A stretch of 32,981 nucleotides of DNA, taken from the NCBI GenBank assembly GCA_024274705.1, contig JAJSAL010000136.1, forward strand, positions 1-32,981. The letters run 5' to 3'. This document shows, piece by piece, positions 15,786 to 23,636 of this stretch. The notes beneath the pieces are model-generated. The model was not told where the DNA came from. It did no database searches and saw nothing but the letters and a program-made list of their open reading frames with translations. Position 1 is the stretch's first letter, and every line of letters begins with the position of its first letter. A program made the position numbers and the translations under genes. The DNA comes from Spirochaetota bacterium. Lineage in GTDB: Bacteria; Spirochaetota; Spirochaetia; SPDA01; JAJSAL01.

Positions 15786-16754
15786 ATGGCAGAATCATTC
15801 AGACTTTTCATTAATAAATTCAAACTGCAGGTAAGTATATCAAGTGTCTTCATACTAATATTCCTGTTGTTCATAACCGGTAATCCTCAGGTATTTCTGA
15901 GATTCAATATCTATTATTCATTCCTGTCGACAATCCCGTTTTTCGGGATAATAGCACTGGCGGTGACTCTCGTCATTATTTTAGGTGAGATTGATTTGTC
16001 TTTTCCGTCGGTAGTGGGTTTTTCAGCTCTTATTTTCGGAAAAGTTGTAGTAGCAACGGGCAATCCCTGGATTGCCACGGCAGCAGGTCTTCTGGTCGGT
16101 GTTTTTGCCGGTTTTATCAATTCTCTGCTTATCGTTCGTATCGGGATTCCCTCCATCGTCGCAACAATAGGAACAATGTTTTTCTGGCGCGGGGCTGTAA
16201 ACGTCATAGCACAGGGGATGGGGATTTAGTTGACAAGTATAAAAGATACATTTTTTCATAATATGACGGTCGGCCGTGTAGGAGAAGTCATCCCTGCCCA
16301 GGCGCTTTGGTTTCTGTTTCTTGCCGTCTGTTTTTTCATTCTATTGAACCGTCATAAACTGGGTTCACATATCCTTCTGGTAGGTGATAATAAAGACAGT
16401 GCAAAAATGATGGGGATAAACAACAACCTCGTTAAAACTTTCGTCTATATGCAAATGGGATTTTTTGCCGCTTTTGCCGGCATTTTATCCAGCATGGAAG
16501 TCAATTATATCTGGCCCTCCCAGGGGCAGGGGTATCTTCTCACAAGCCTTGCCTGTGTTTTTATAGGGGGTACTTCTGTTTTCGGCGGTAAGGGTACAAT
16601 ATACGGAACGTTTATCGGGGCCCTTATAATAGGATCCCTGGAAGCCGGCATTATCGCAATAGGACTTACAAGTTTCTGGATCCAGTTTGTCTACGGGCTG
16701 ATTATCACCGTATCTGTGTCAATCTATGCGGTGTTTTTGCGCAAGCCCGCGTAA
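15786..16754 (+). pseudogene. Sugar ABC transporter permease interrupted by an in-frame TAG
   Basis: The frame encodes a full RbsC-like permease of about 322 codons apart from one TAG at 16227-16229 (codon 148). The 147-codon front part ends VNVIAQGMGI and the rest resumes at once with LTSIKD; the fused kinase's permease domain reads KGQGISLIKAKE here, so the stop replaces a residue aligned with Ser. Both halves look intact: ILGEIDLSFPS, GIPSIVATIGTMFFWRG; then the coupling region VGDNKDSAKMMGINN, WPSQGQGY and the C-terminal helices. A TTG directly after the TAG could in principle restart translation, but splitting a permease there should not give a working subunit. It could be a nonsense mutation, readthrough or a sequence error. 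Without it the ABC transporter lacks its own permease. Confidence 0.75.
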
Positions 16755-16801
16755 ACCCCGGAGAATATCCCTCTGGTCACGGCTGTGAGAGAACGTACGG
16801 A

Positions 16802-16842
16802 CTGTCCTACCGCCACTTATCTTCATGGACAGGCGTGGTATC
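16802..16842. repeat. 41-bp direct repeat, right copy (3' end of the LOG gene)
   Basis: Partner of 10809-10849 (38 of 41 identical, same orientation, 5,993 bp apart). This copy includes the last codons of the LOG-family gene (DTTPVHEDKWR and stop) plus 5 bp beyond. It marks the right border of the permease-kinase/ABC cluster. Confidence 0.7.
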
Positions 16843-17379
16843 AAGCATCTCCCCGAGGAGGGTTCCAGGTTCACTGTCCATGATGAGATTGTCGTAGTGG
16901 GCCTTTTTCAGAAACCCCTGCTCTACAGCGTGTTCCAGGAAACCCATGAGGGGATCGTAATAATGGGAAATATTTAAAAGTCCCACGGGCTTAGCGTGGA
17001 ATCCCAGCTGGCCCCAGGTGTAAATCTCTATTACTTCCTCCAGGGTGCCGATCCCGCCGGGCAGGGCGATAAACATATCCGACAGTTCGTACATTTTCGC
17101 CTTCCGCTCATGCATACCCGGGACAACATGAATATTGGTAATTTCCAGTTTGTCGACCTTCCGGTAAATATATTCGGGAATTACTCCTGTGACCGGAGCA
17201 CCTGCCTTGAGTGCAGCCCTTGCACAGCATCCCATGAGGCCGATATTCCCCCCGCCGTAAACCAGGCCGTACCCTTTTTCCGCAATTATCCTGCCCAGTA
17301 CCACCGCTGCTTCCCGGTAATGGTCATCTTTACCGCAACTGGAACCGCTGAATACGCATATATTATTCATAACAATCAT
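16807..17379 (-). CDS. LOG family protein (nucleoside 5'-monophosphate phosphoribohydrolase-like)
   Basis: A 190-residue protein with the LOG motifs: GGGNIGLMG (42-50), the MHERK box (89-93) and PGGIGTLEE (107-115). Members hydrolyse nucleoside 5'-monophosphates, in some cases cytokinin ribotides, to base and ribose 5-phosphate; older annotation as lysine decarboxylase is wrong for this family. The ATG at 17379 follows the TGA of the upstream gene directly (TGAATG), so the two are translationally coupled; M4 (17370) is an alternative start. The last 11 codons lie in the 41-bp repeat. Confidence 0.9.
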   Translation of the reverse strand: MIVMNNICVFSGSSCGKDDHYREAAVVLGRIIAEKGYGLVYGGGNIGLMGCCARAALKAGAPVTGVIPEYIYRKVDKLEITNIHVVPGMHERKAKMYELSDMFIALPGGIGTLEEVIEIYTWGQLGFHAKPVGLLNISHYYDPLMGFLEHAVEQGFLKKAHYDNLIMDSEPGTLLGEMLDTTPVHEDKWR

Positions 17380-17619
17380 TCATTCACGTGTTTCGCTGAG
17401 GTCGTTGTAGATGCCGGTGATCACGTCCCTGTACGACTCGGGTGCTTCGACCACACCCCAGCCTCTTTGCTCCTGCCATATACCGTCGTATGCCGCATCA
17501 TGGTATGTCCGGATGTAGTGGGGTATGCCCCGTTCTTTCAGGACCGATTCCAGTAGATTTGCCTCTACTAAATTATTGAGGGTGAGAACAGCTTTGCTGC
17601 GGTCTTTTTTTCTCATCAT
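17380..17619 (-). CDS. DUF2007-like small protein (79 aa)
   Basis: A 79-residue cytoplasmic protein. The pattern LNNLVEANLLESVLKERGIP, followed by AAYDGIWQEQRGWGVVEAPE, resembles the small DUF2007 group (putative signal-transducing, ferredoxin-like fold), which typically begins with a region on 'which copy of the polypeptide you inherit' and ends with a V-x-x-P-E-x-x-x-x-A/V helix. Its function is unknown. The start overlaps the 3' end of the secreted-protein gene by 4 bp (ATGA) and its stop abuts the LOG start, so the three genes form a tight operon. Confidence 0.7.
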   Translation of the reverse strand: MMRKKDRSKAVLTLNNLVEANLLESVLKERGIPHYIRTYHDAAYDGIWQEQRGWGVVEAPESYRDVITGIYNDLSETRE

Positions 17620-18017
17620 CGTTTTTCCATTTCTCCGATAAAGAGCAGGTCTTCCTCTCCTTCGTTTTTTGCAATGAGAAAGTAACGTTCCGGTGCTACC
17701 TGTTTGAGATAGAGTATCGAATTGCCCTTATCCTTGGCTATGAGGAGGATAGTGATAAAATCATTGTTTTCATCGTTCATCAACGTCCATAAAAGGATGA
17801 TGTTACCTCCGGGGAACAAAATTTCAGCAATGTCTTTGGATATGAATTTGATCATGAACGATTCGGTGTACGCTTCTGGTGTGGTTCCCAGGGCTGCAAA
17901 GCGGACTTTCGACTGGTATCGTATTTCCCATTGGCCTACCATATCCTGAGTGTTCAGAGAGAAAGACCAGGACGCACACAGCGTAAAGAGCACACAGAGA
18001 ATGACCTTTTTTAACAA
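17616..18017 (-). CDS. Secreted hypothetical protein (133 aa)
   Basis: A 133-residue protein with a clear N-terminal signal peptide (KK, then ILCVLFTLCASWSFS, cleavage near residue 20). The mature part is beta-rich: VGQWEIRYQSKV, ESFMIKFIS, NIILLWTL, RYFLIAKNEG. It resembles a small beta-barrel or lipocalin-like periplasmic protein, but I recognise no family. I place the start at TTG 18017, preceded by AAGGA at a good distance. It overlaps the DUF2007-like gene by 4 bp and begins 31 bp after the ATPase remnant. Confidence 0.65.
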   Translation of the reverse strand: MLKKVILCVLFTLCASWSFSLNTQDMVGQWEIRYQSKVRFAALGTTPEAYTESFMIKFISKDIAEILFPGGNIILLWTLMNDENNDFITILLIAKDKGNSILYLKQVAPERYFLIAKNEGEEDLLFIGEMEKR

Positions 18018-18048
18018 ATCAGTTCCTTTTGCTTCGTTCCGGTAGATA

Positions 18049-18281
18049 CTAGTTCCGCCGTTTCAGATACCGGTCTTTGTTCCGGAGAAAATCGCAGTAT
18101 GTCTCATACAGTTCCGTTTCCTCATACTTCTGGGTATTAAAGGTAGTTCCATCGAAATTGTATATTCTTGCATCCGGATACGCAAGTATAATCGGAGGGT
18201 GTCAGGAACCGGGATGGTGAATGGATAGACATCGTTCCCGGGAAAGTCCTGAGTGCGGATGTCAATGCGCAACAGATACAT
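18049..18281 (-). pseudogene. Deletion remnant of a COG3910-type AAA ATPase
   Basis: From ATG 18281 (with GAGGTG ahead) the frame reads MYLLRIDIRTQDFPGNDVYP..., the typical N-terminus of predicted ATPases of the COG3910 type. Around 18197-18205 the sequence jumps, in another frame, to PIILAYPDARIYNFDG...EETELYETYCDFLRN and stops at TAG 18051-18049, the typical C-terminus of the same family. The middle, including Walker A, signature and Walker B, is absent. So an internal deletion, leaving a frameshift at the joint, removed most of the gene. The uninterrupted frame (18063-18281) is therefore not a functional 72-residue protein. Family recognition rests on my memory of the two end motifs. Confidence 0.6.
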
Positions 18282-18337
18282 GGGTCACCTCATGAAGAGG
18301 AGTGTACTTATGATACTATACATAGAAACGTCTCTGG

Positions 18338-18802
18338 TCAAAATGTGGTTTTTTTCATTTCAGGTTCCAGCAGTTCAAACCCGGTTTTTTTATCCGGTTT
18401 TCTTACGGCTTTTATTCCGGTCAGTTCAGAAATAATAACCTCCAGGATATGCCACACGTACACTCCTTCCCGCACGCAGCCGGTTACCGTTCGATCTCCC
18501 CTGCCGCAGCAGATGTGCATGTGGAGTATCGGTTCTCCCTGTTCATTGAGGAAGATCGTTCCGGTGCCTGTTGCTTCATGGGTTTCTTCCAGGGTGAAGC
18601 AAACGGGAGATATCTCATCGCTTCTCCCGTGTTCAGGACCCACAACGAGAACACTTCCCTTGTCGACGCCTCCGACAACAGACACGGAAGCGGATGAAAT
18701 GTAGTGTTCCCTCGCGAATGACTCTATTGTGCTATGAACGATTTCCCTATCCTCCAGCCGGAGAACAAACGCTCTCCCGGTGGTACCTTCGGTGTATTTC
18801 AT
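18338..18802 (-). CDS. PPC/DUF296 domain protein
   Basis: A 154-residue protein with the PPC (plants and prokaryotes conserved, DUF296) fold: RAFVLRLEDREIV at the start, SASVSVVGGVDKGSVLVV in the middle, then GEPILHMHICCGRGDRTVTGCVREG with its metal-site-like His residues, and VWHILEVIISELTGI. Plant relatives are AT-hook proteins; bacterial stand-alone copies are trimeric, of unclear role, and this one has no AT-hook. AAGGGG lies 8 bp ahead of ATG 18802. It lies between the ATPase remnant and the parvulin gene on the same strand. Confidence 0.85.
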   Translation of the reverse strand: MKYTEGTTGRAFVLRLEDREIVHSTIESFAREHYISSASVSVVGGVDKGSVLVVGPEHGRSDEISPVCFTLEETHEATGTGTIFLNEQGEPILHMHICCGRGDRTVTGCVREGVYVWHILEVIISELTGIKAVRKPDKKTGFELLEPEMKKTTF

Positions 18803-18849
18803 GCAATGCGCCCCTTACGCCGTGTCGATCCGAATAACCGTTGGTTTCT

Positions 18850-19125
18850 CTATTTCTTACCCGTCACCTTGATGAGATGATATCCGAACTGGGTTCTTAC
18901 AGGATCGGTAACGGTCCCGACACCGGTTTTCCTGCAGGCATCTTCGAATTCCTTGACCATCTTTCCCGGACCGAACCACCCTAAGTCACCGCCGCTGGAT
19001 TTGCTCGGGCAGGTAGAGTGCTTCCTTGCTATGTCCTCGAACCGGGCTCCCTTACGTATTTCCTGGTACAATTTACGGGCAGAGTCGTAATCCTTTACCA
19101 GTATATGGCTTGCTTTCCATTCCAT
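18850..19125 (-). CDS. Parvulin-type peptidyl-prolyl isomerase, single domain
   Basis: A 91-residue stand-alone rotamase domain (PpiC/parvulin). Motifs: ASHILVKDYDSARKL, FEDIARKHSTCPS, GGDLGWFGPGKMVKEFEDA, and the C-terminal TQFGYHLIKVTGKK, with the usual active-site His residues H7 and H88-type position. There is no signal peptide, so it acts in the cytoplasm, helping fold or regulate proteins through prolyl bonds. Length equals the E. coli PpiC family norm. GGAGG stands 6-7 bp ahead of the ATG. The stop is TAG. Confidence 0.9.
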   Translation of the reverse strand: MEWKASHILVKDYDSARKLYQEIRKGARFEDIARKHSTCPSKSSGGDLGWFGPGKMVKEFEDACRKTGVGTVTDPVRTQFGYHLIKVTGKK

Positions 19126-19202
19126 GTTGTATCCTCCCCATCTGATAAAACCTAAGCAAGTATACCTAAACCATTACCTCGAATCAACCTGCCCCTGTAA
19201 AG

Positions 19203-19281
19203 TTGACCGGCCATTTAGCTACACTGCTTGTGGAGGCTACTTTGCGTTGGGCTGCCCCCCACAGATTTTCACTTAGAATCC
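19203..19281. repeat. 79-nt repeat unit (same family as the array at 32737)
   Basis: A single unit beginning TTGACCGGCC, with GTGGAGGC near the middle and GCTGCCCCCC after it, followed by the first bases (TTGACCGG) of a further unit at 19282. Its first 60 bases are nearly the same as the unit at 32737-32815. It lies in the 192-bp gap between the parvulin and trpR genes, which holds nothing else visible apart from the trpR promoter. Confidence 0.75.
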
Positions 19282-19310
19282 TTGACCGGTCTCGTGCCTC
19301 TTTGTATAGT
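19282..19310 (+). promoter_or_regulatory. Promoter of trpR, -35 box formed by the repeat border
   Basis: TTGACC (19282-19287), 17 bp, TATAGT (19305-19310). The -35 box is the conserved TTGACCGG that opens every unit of the 79-81-nt repeat. Only seven bases separate the -10 box from ATG 19318, so the mRNA should be leaderless or nearly so. Confidence 0.55.
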
Positions 19311-19317
19311 AACATTT

Positions 19318-19626
19318 ATGCGACAAAAACTTAAGGTCAACCACCTTGCAGTACAGGAACTTGCAGCGGTATTATCTCAAACAGATGACCAGGAGCTTAT
19401 AAAAGATTTTCTGGAAAGCATTCTCACCCCCAATGAACTTGCAGAAGTGTCTACCCGGTGGGCACTCGTTCGCCTGATCGATGACGGTATAAGTCAGCGA
19501 AAAGTGGCCGACCAGCTGGGATTGAGTTTATGTAAAATTACCAGGGGCTCGAAAGAACTGCAGAAGGAAAACTCGGCGTTCCAGAGAATGATCAATATTG
19601 TTAAGGAAATCGATACAGAACGGTAG
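19318..19626 (+). CDS. trpR: TrpR/YerC-type transcriptional repressor
   Basis: A 102-residue all-helical repressor of the TrpR superfamily. LTPNELAEVSTRWALVRLI and the helix-turn-helix ISQRKVADQLGLSLCKITRGSKEL match the TrpR pattern, including the ITRGS segment, whose Arg contacts tryptophan in E. coli TrpR. That makes a tryptophan-binding repressor more likely than the YerC branch. I start at ATG 19318; an open frame runs back to 19228, but it would be translated from within the repeat and contains the promoter. No trp biosynthesis or transport gene is in the window, and I see no clear CTAGTTAACTAG-type operator nearby. The stop is TAG. Confidence 0.85.
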   Translation: MRQKLKVNHLAVQELAAVLSQTDDQELIKDFLESILTPNELAEVSTRWALVRLIDDGISQRKVADQLGLSLCKITRGSKELQKENSAFQRMINIVKEIDTER

Positions 19627-19796
19627 CGCGCCTACATCCGTTATTCTATACCAGAAAGAAACCTTCCAGTCTTACATTCTTCTCTGACGGTTTTCCATGG
19701 TGGATACTAGGATCCCACGGCTTTACTTATTTTTACGATGCCGGCCATGTTGCACCATTCACGAAAAACTACTATACTAATGTTAAGTAGTTTATT

Positions 19797-22778
19797 ATGG
19801 CAACCGCATACAGTCCACTACACTGCAGGTCGTACTACTCTCTCCTCAAGGGGTGTCTCCCGCCGGAACAGATCTGCAGATATGCTGCGGAACAGGGCAG
19901 CACTGCAGTGGGCATGGTGGATATCAATAATTTCTACGGTGTAATCCGGTTCCTTCAGGCTGCAGAGCGGTGGAACCTCAAGCCGGTCTGCGGCGTGGAC
20001 ATCGAACACCAGGGAGAACTCCTGTTCACCGTATATGTACAAAACCTTGCCGGGTTCGGCCGGGCAAATGAGATCATCACCAGGGTCCTCTATGAGAGCC
20101 CCACCTTTTCCGGTGTGGAGAAACGGCAGGAGCAGCCGGTATACGATCCCCTGGAAGACCTTCTGGAGTCCGGGTGGGAAGGGCTTTCCATCGTTTCTTC
20201 CCGCCCGGAAGTGCTGGACCGGCTTGCAGCGAGAACCCAGGCCCGGTTGTATGCCGGCCTCGTCTATGGCAGAAGCTTCAACAGGATCACTTCCTGGGCG
20301 CGGAAGAGAAACATACCGCTGTTTGCCGTCAATCACGGTATGCACCTCACCAGGGAGGACCGGCAGTTCCACCGGGTCCTGAGGGCCATCGATAACAATG
20401 TAACGGTAGACGCCCTGCCGCCGGATGAAATATGCGTAAAAGAAAACAAGTTCGTTTCCCCGGTGGAGATGGAGCGCTATTTTTCCGCTGTCCCTGACGC
20501 CCTGGAACATCCCTTAAGACTTGCAGAGGAGGCGGAGTGCAGGGGCATCATCCGGAATAAATTTGTTTTCCCCGGTTTCCGGGGAATGGCAGAGGGAGAA
20601 GCTTTCCGCTACCTCCGCCGTCTCTGTACCGCGGGTATCCGCCGGCGGTACGGGGACCTGCGGCCGGACATAACGGCAAGGCTGGAGTATGAACTATCCA
20701 TCATCCGGGCCAAGGGTTTTTCCAGCTATTTTCTCGTAGTCCACGATATCGTCTCCCGCTGGCCCAGGACCTGCGGCAGGGGAAGCTCCGCTGCAAGTAT
20801 CGTATCCTATCTTTTAGGCATAACCCACGTTGATCCTTTGAAACACAATCTCTTTTTCGAGCGGTTCCTCAACATGGACAGAAAGGATCCTCCGGATATC
20901 GATGTGGATTTCCCCTGGGACGAGCGGGAGAAAGCGCTGCGCTTTGTATTCGAAAAATACAGCAGAAGGTCCGGCATGGTGGCTGACCACGTAACCTTCG
21001 GCCCCAGGTCCGCTCTCCGGGAACCTGCAAAGGCCATGGGGTTAACCCCGGAAGAGATAGGCCGGATTATCCGGTTCAAAAAACACGGAGATCTCGATAA
21101 GATTCCGGGCTACATCCTGAGGGCTTACAAGCGGGCCAGGGGAGTGCCGCGGCATATCGGGACCCATCCCGGCGGTGTGGTGATCACACCGGGAGAGCTT
21201 ACCGGGTATACCCACTTGCAGCCCACTCCTTCAGGATACCCGGTTATCGCCTGGGAAAAGGACGGTACCGAGGATGCCGGGCTTGTCAAGATTGATCTGC
21301 TGGGCAACCGGTCCCTGGGGGTCTTGCGGGATACCCTGAACCTGGTAAACCCGATCCGTAGGGGAGAGAAAAGAGAGGCGATCAGCTGGGAGGGTTTCAG
21401 TCCCTTAACAGACGGGAATACCCGGGCCCTGATTGAATCAGGCGGTACCCTGGGGGTGTTTTACGTGGAGTCGCCTGCCACCCGGCAGCTTCTTCAGAAA
21501 ATGGGGCGGGGTGATTATGAACACCTGGTTATTGCGAGCTCGATCATACGGCCTGCAGCAAACCGGTTTATCCAGGAATTTGTGCGCAGACTTCACGGGG
21601 GAGCATACGATCCGCTTCACCCGCTTATCGCAGCGACTCTTAAGGAAACCTGCGGGATCATGGTCTATCAGGAGGATGTTGCCCGTGTTGCCATCGCAGT
21701 GGCCGGATTCTCACCGTCGGAAGCCGACTCCTTAAGGAAGGTGCTGACCAAAAAAGAACGGACCGTCCGGATTGCCGGGTACCGCCGCCGGTTCTACCGG
21801 GGAGGCCGGTCCAACGGGGTGGAGAAAGCCGTCCTGGACCGGCTTTGGGAGATGATTCTCTCGTTTGACGGGTACTCGTTCTGTAAACCCCACAGCGCCT
21901 CCTATGCCCTGGTCTCATACCGTCTTGCCTGGCTTAAGCGGTACTACCCGCTTCAGTTCTTTGTGTCTGTCATCAATAACGGCGGCGGGTTTTATTCCCG
22001 GCAGGTGTACATCAATGCCATCAGGAGAATGGGTGTTCCTGTTCTGGGCCCGGATGTCAATGAAAGTGAATACAGGTATACCGTTTCCGGCAGAACGGTG
22101 CGGGTGGGATTGAGCCAGCTGAAAAAGATTCCTTCGGCGACCCTCCTGGGTGTCCTTAAGGAGCGGGAGAAAAACGGGCGGTTTCTGGATTTTTTCGATT
22201 TTGTCCGCCGCATAGTTCCTGAGTGCGCGGATATGCGCATCTTTATCCGGTCCGGATGCCTGGATACACTTTCCGCACCCTTTACCCGGCCGCAGCTCTT
22301 CTGGGTGTTTTATCACATGGAAAAAACCCCCGTTCTGTTCGATGCACCTGCTGTTCCCGCCTGTGTTCAGGATTATTCCCGGGCGCGAAAAGTGGTAGAC
22401 GAGATTCGCACCCTGGGGGTGCTCTACTCCTGTCATCCCCTGGAGATGATACCTCCATCGGCCTTGCCTGTACGGAAAGGACTTCCCCTTATGATTGATT
22501 CCCGCAGTCTCAATACCTGCCTGGGCTTAAGGGTCTGTATTACCGGATACCTGGTGGCCGGTAAGGAGGTCCTTACCAGGAACCGGAGGTTTATGAGTTT
22601 CGTGAGTTTTGATGATCCTTTTGCACTGTTCGAGACCGTTGTATTTCCCGGGGTGTATAGAAGGCTCGGTATCGTGCTGGAGGAACATGTCACCTTTCTC
22701 GTCATTGGAACGGTAAAGGAGGGTTCAGGCGCATACACCCTGGAAGTGGAAGATCTGGTGCCCCTTGGCCGGCATTGA
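19797..22778 (+). CDS. DNA polymerase III alpha subunit, DnaE2/ImuC-like
   Basis: A 993-residue family C polymerase, shorter than a replicative DnaE (about 1,160) and close to error-prone DnaE2/ImuC. The PHP domain (1-240) is degenerate: LHCRS replaces the LHxHS metal motif (H9 kept, R11 instead of His), and VDINNFYG replaces TDHxxxxG. The polymerase core is intact: GRGSSAASIVSYLLG (327-341), D367 and D369 in PPDIDVDF, D500 in GLVKIDLLG, GTHPGGVVI, and FCKPHSASYALVSYRLAW. Helix-hairpin-helix and a short OB-fold follow, with little beyond, so the clamp-loader-binding tail is absent. No imuA, imuB or lexA lies nearby. TTGCAC-17 bp-TATACT (19750-19778) may be its promoter; no RBS is seen. Confidence 0.88.
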   Translation: MATAYSPLHCRSYYSLLKGCLPPEQICRYAAEQGSTAVGMVDINNFYGVIRFLQAAERWNLKPVCGVDIEHQGELLFTVYVQNLAGFGRANEIITRVLYESPTFSGVEKRQEQPVYDPLEDLLESGWEGLSIVSSRPEVLDRLAARTQARLYAGLVYGRSFNRITSWARKRNIPLFAVNHGMHLTREDRQFHRVLRAIDNNVTVDALPPDEICVKENKFVSPVEMERYFSAVPDALEHPLRLAEEAECRGIIRNKFVFPGFRGMAEGEAFRYLRRLCTAGIRRRYGDLRPDITARLEYELSIIRAKGFSSYFLVVHDIVSRWPRTCGRGSSAASIVSYLLGITHVDPLKHNLFFERFLNMDRKDPPDIDVDFPWDEREKALRFVFEKYSRRSGMVADHVTFGPRSALREPAKAMGLTPEEIGRIIRFKKHGDLDKIPGYILRAYKRARGVPRHIGTHPGGVVITPGELTGYTHLQPTPSGYPVIAWEKDGTEDAGLVKIDLLGNRSLGVLRDTLNLVNPIRRGEKREAISWEGFSPLTDGNTRALIESGGTLGVFYVESPATRQLLQKMGRGDYEHLVIASSIIRPAANRFIQEFVRRLHGGAYDPLHPLIAATLKETCGIMVYQEDVARVAIAVAGFSPSEADSLRKVLTKKERTVRIAGYRRRFYRGGRSNGVEKAVLDRLWEMILSFDGYSFCKPHSASYALVSYRLAWLKRYYPLQFFVSVINNGGGFYSRQVYINAIRRMGVPVLGPDVNESEYRYTVSGRTVRVGLSQLKKIPSATLLGVLKEREKNGRFLDFFDFVRRIVPECADMRIFIRSGCLDTLSAPFTRPQLFWVFYHMEKTPVLFDAPAVPACVQDYSRARKVVDEIRTLGVLYSCHPLEMIPPSALPVRKGLPLMIDSRSLNTCLGLRVCITGYLVAGKEVLTRNRRFMSFVSFDDPFALFETVVFPGVYRRLGIVLEEHVTFLVIGTVKEGSGAYTLEVEDLVPLGRH

Positions 22779-22795
22779 AGAGATCACTCTTTCTC

Positions 22796-22824
22796 TTGAC
22801 ACTGAGTTTCCAGAAGATTATGTT
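22796..22824 (+). promoter_or_regulatory. Promoter of the 263-aa gene, very short leader
   Basis: A consensus TTGACA (22796-22801), 17 bp, TATGTT (22819-22824). The start codon ATG 22837 is only 12 bp beyond the -10 box, so the leader would be about 6 nt with no room for a Shine-Dalgarno sequence. Confidence 0.5.
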
Positions 22825-22836
22825 TCTACTTAGGTT

Positions 22837-23628
22837 ATGGAAGAGAAAGAAAAGAGACAAATACCTATTTTCCATCTGTATAGGAAGGAGGGGACATCAC
22901 TGTTCTTACACCCTTTTGACAATGAGGAAAAATTCATCGAGCTTCTGGAAAAATATGAATTTGAAGGCAAGTACGGTGAGGAGCCCCGGGTGGAATCGTT
23001 AACGCTTTTCCGCAATCAACTGTACAGACTCATCGAAGACAGGGTTAAATCGTGGGTCTCGGAAATCAGGTTCATACCAAAGTTCCTTATCTCTTCCGGG
23101 TTGTTTCTCGTTTCGTATCTCTTTTTTTCTCTTGTCGTGAGGGACCCGCTACCGATGATCGATGAACTCCTGGTCAGTTTCGGTGTAGCTATAGTTACTT
23201 ACATCATTCTCGGAAGGCGGGATCAACGGTCTGATGTTACGTTGAAAAAACGGCTGGATCTGCGTTCTGTTGTGGACAGAATAGTGTTCAACGAGAGTAA
23301 ATTCGTAAAACACGTGGAAGAGGCACTGCATAAGACCGAATCGGAAAGTACGGAAAAAATCATCGAATATATGATGAGTCCTCCGGATACCAGGTTCTCT
23401 CCGGAAGATGAAAAAGATGCTGCACAGCTTATCGGCTATCTGAAAAAACGGTTCGACTCGAGAGATTTTAAGAAACAGGAAAAAATCGTCGCCAAGCTGG
23501 CCCGCGAGCGGGAACCCGAAAGGGATACCCGGGTCAGAAAATCCCTCTCCGTGTGGGCGGAATCGAAAAAAATCGATCTCTCTCTTTTTGCGGTATACAC
23601 CAGGATAAAAAAAACTTCGAAAAAGTAA
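22837..23628 (+). CDS. Hypothetical protein with two TM segments (263 aa)
   Basis: A 263-residue protein: a charged N-terminal 75 residues (IPIFHLYRKEGTSLFLHPF at 9-27), two hydrophobic segments at about 80-100 and 108-125 separated by RDPLPMIDE, then a long, highly charged helical C-terminal half (126-263) that must lie on the same side of the membrane as the N-terminus. I recognise no domain. It has its own promoter, is convergent with the UPF0164 gene (8 bp between stop codons), and is unlinked to the polymerase gene except by position. Confidence 0.7.
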   Translation: MEEKEKRQIPIFHLYRKEGTSLFLHPFDNEEKFIELLEKYEFEGKYGEEPRVESLTLFRNQLYRLIEDRVKSWVSEIRFIPKFLISSGLFLVSYLFFSLVVRDPLPMIDELLVSFGVAIVTYIILGRRDQRSDVTLKKRLDLRSVVDRIVFNESKFVKHVEEALHKTESESTEKIIEYMMSPPDTRFSPEDEKDAAQLIGYLKKRFDSRDFKKQEKIVAKLAREREPERDTRVRKSLSVWAESKKIDLSLFAVYTRIKKTSKK

Positions 23629-23636
23629 AAGAAGGG

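Noticed and set aside
16230-16754. A separate gene starting at TTG directly after the permease TAG
   Set aside because: The product is half of a permease with no RBS or signal of its own; a nonsense codon in one gene explains it better.
19228-19317. 30-residue extension of TrpR
   Set aside because: It begins inside the repeat and contains the promoter; known TrpR proteins match from ATG 19318.
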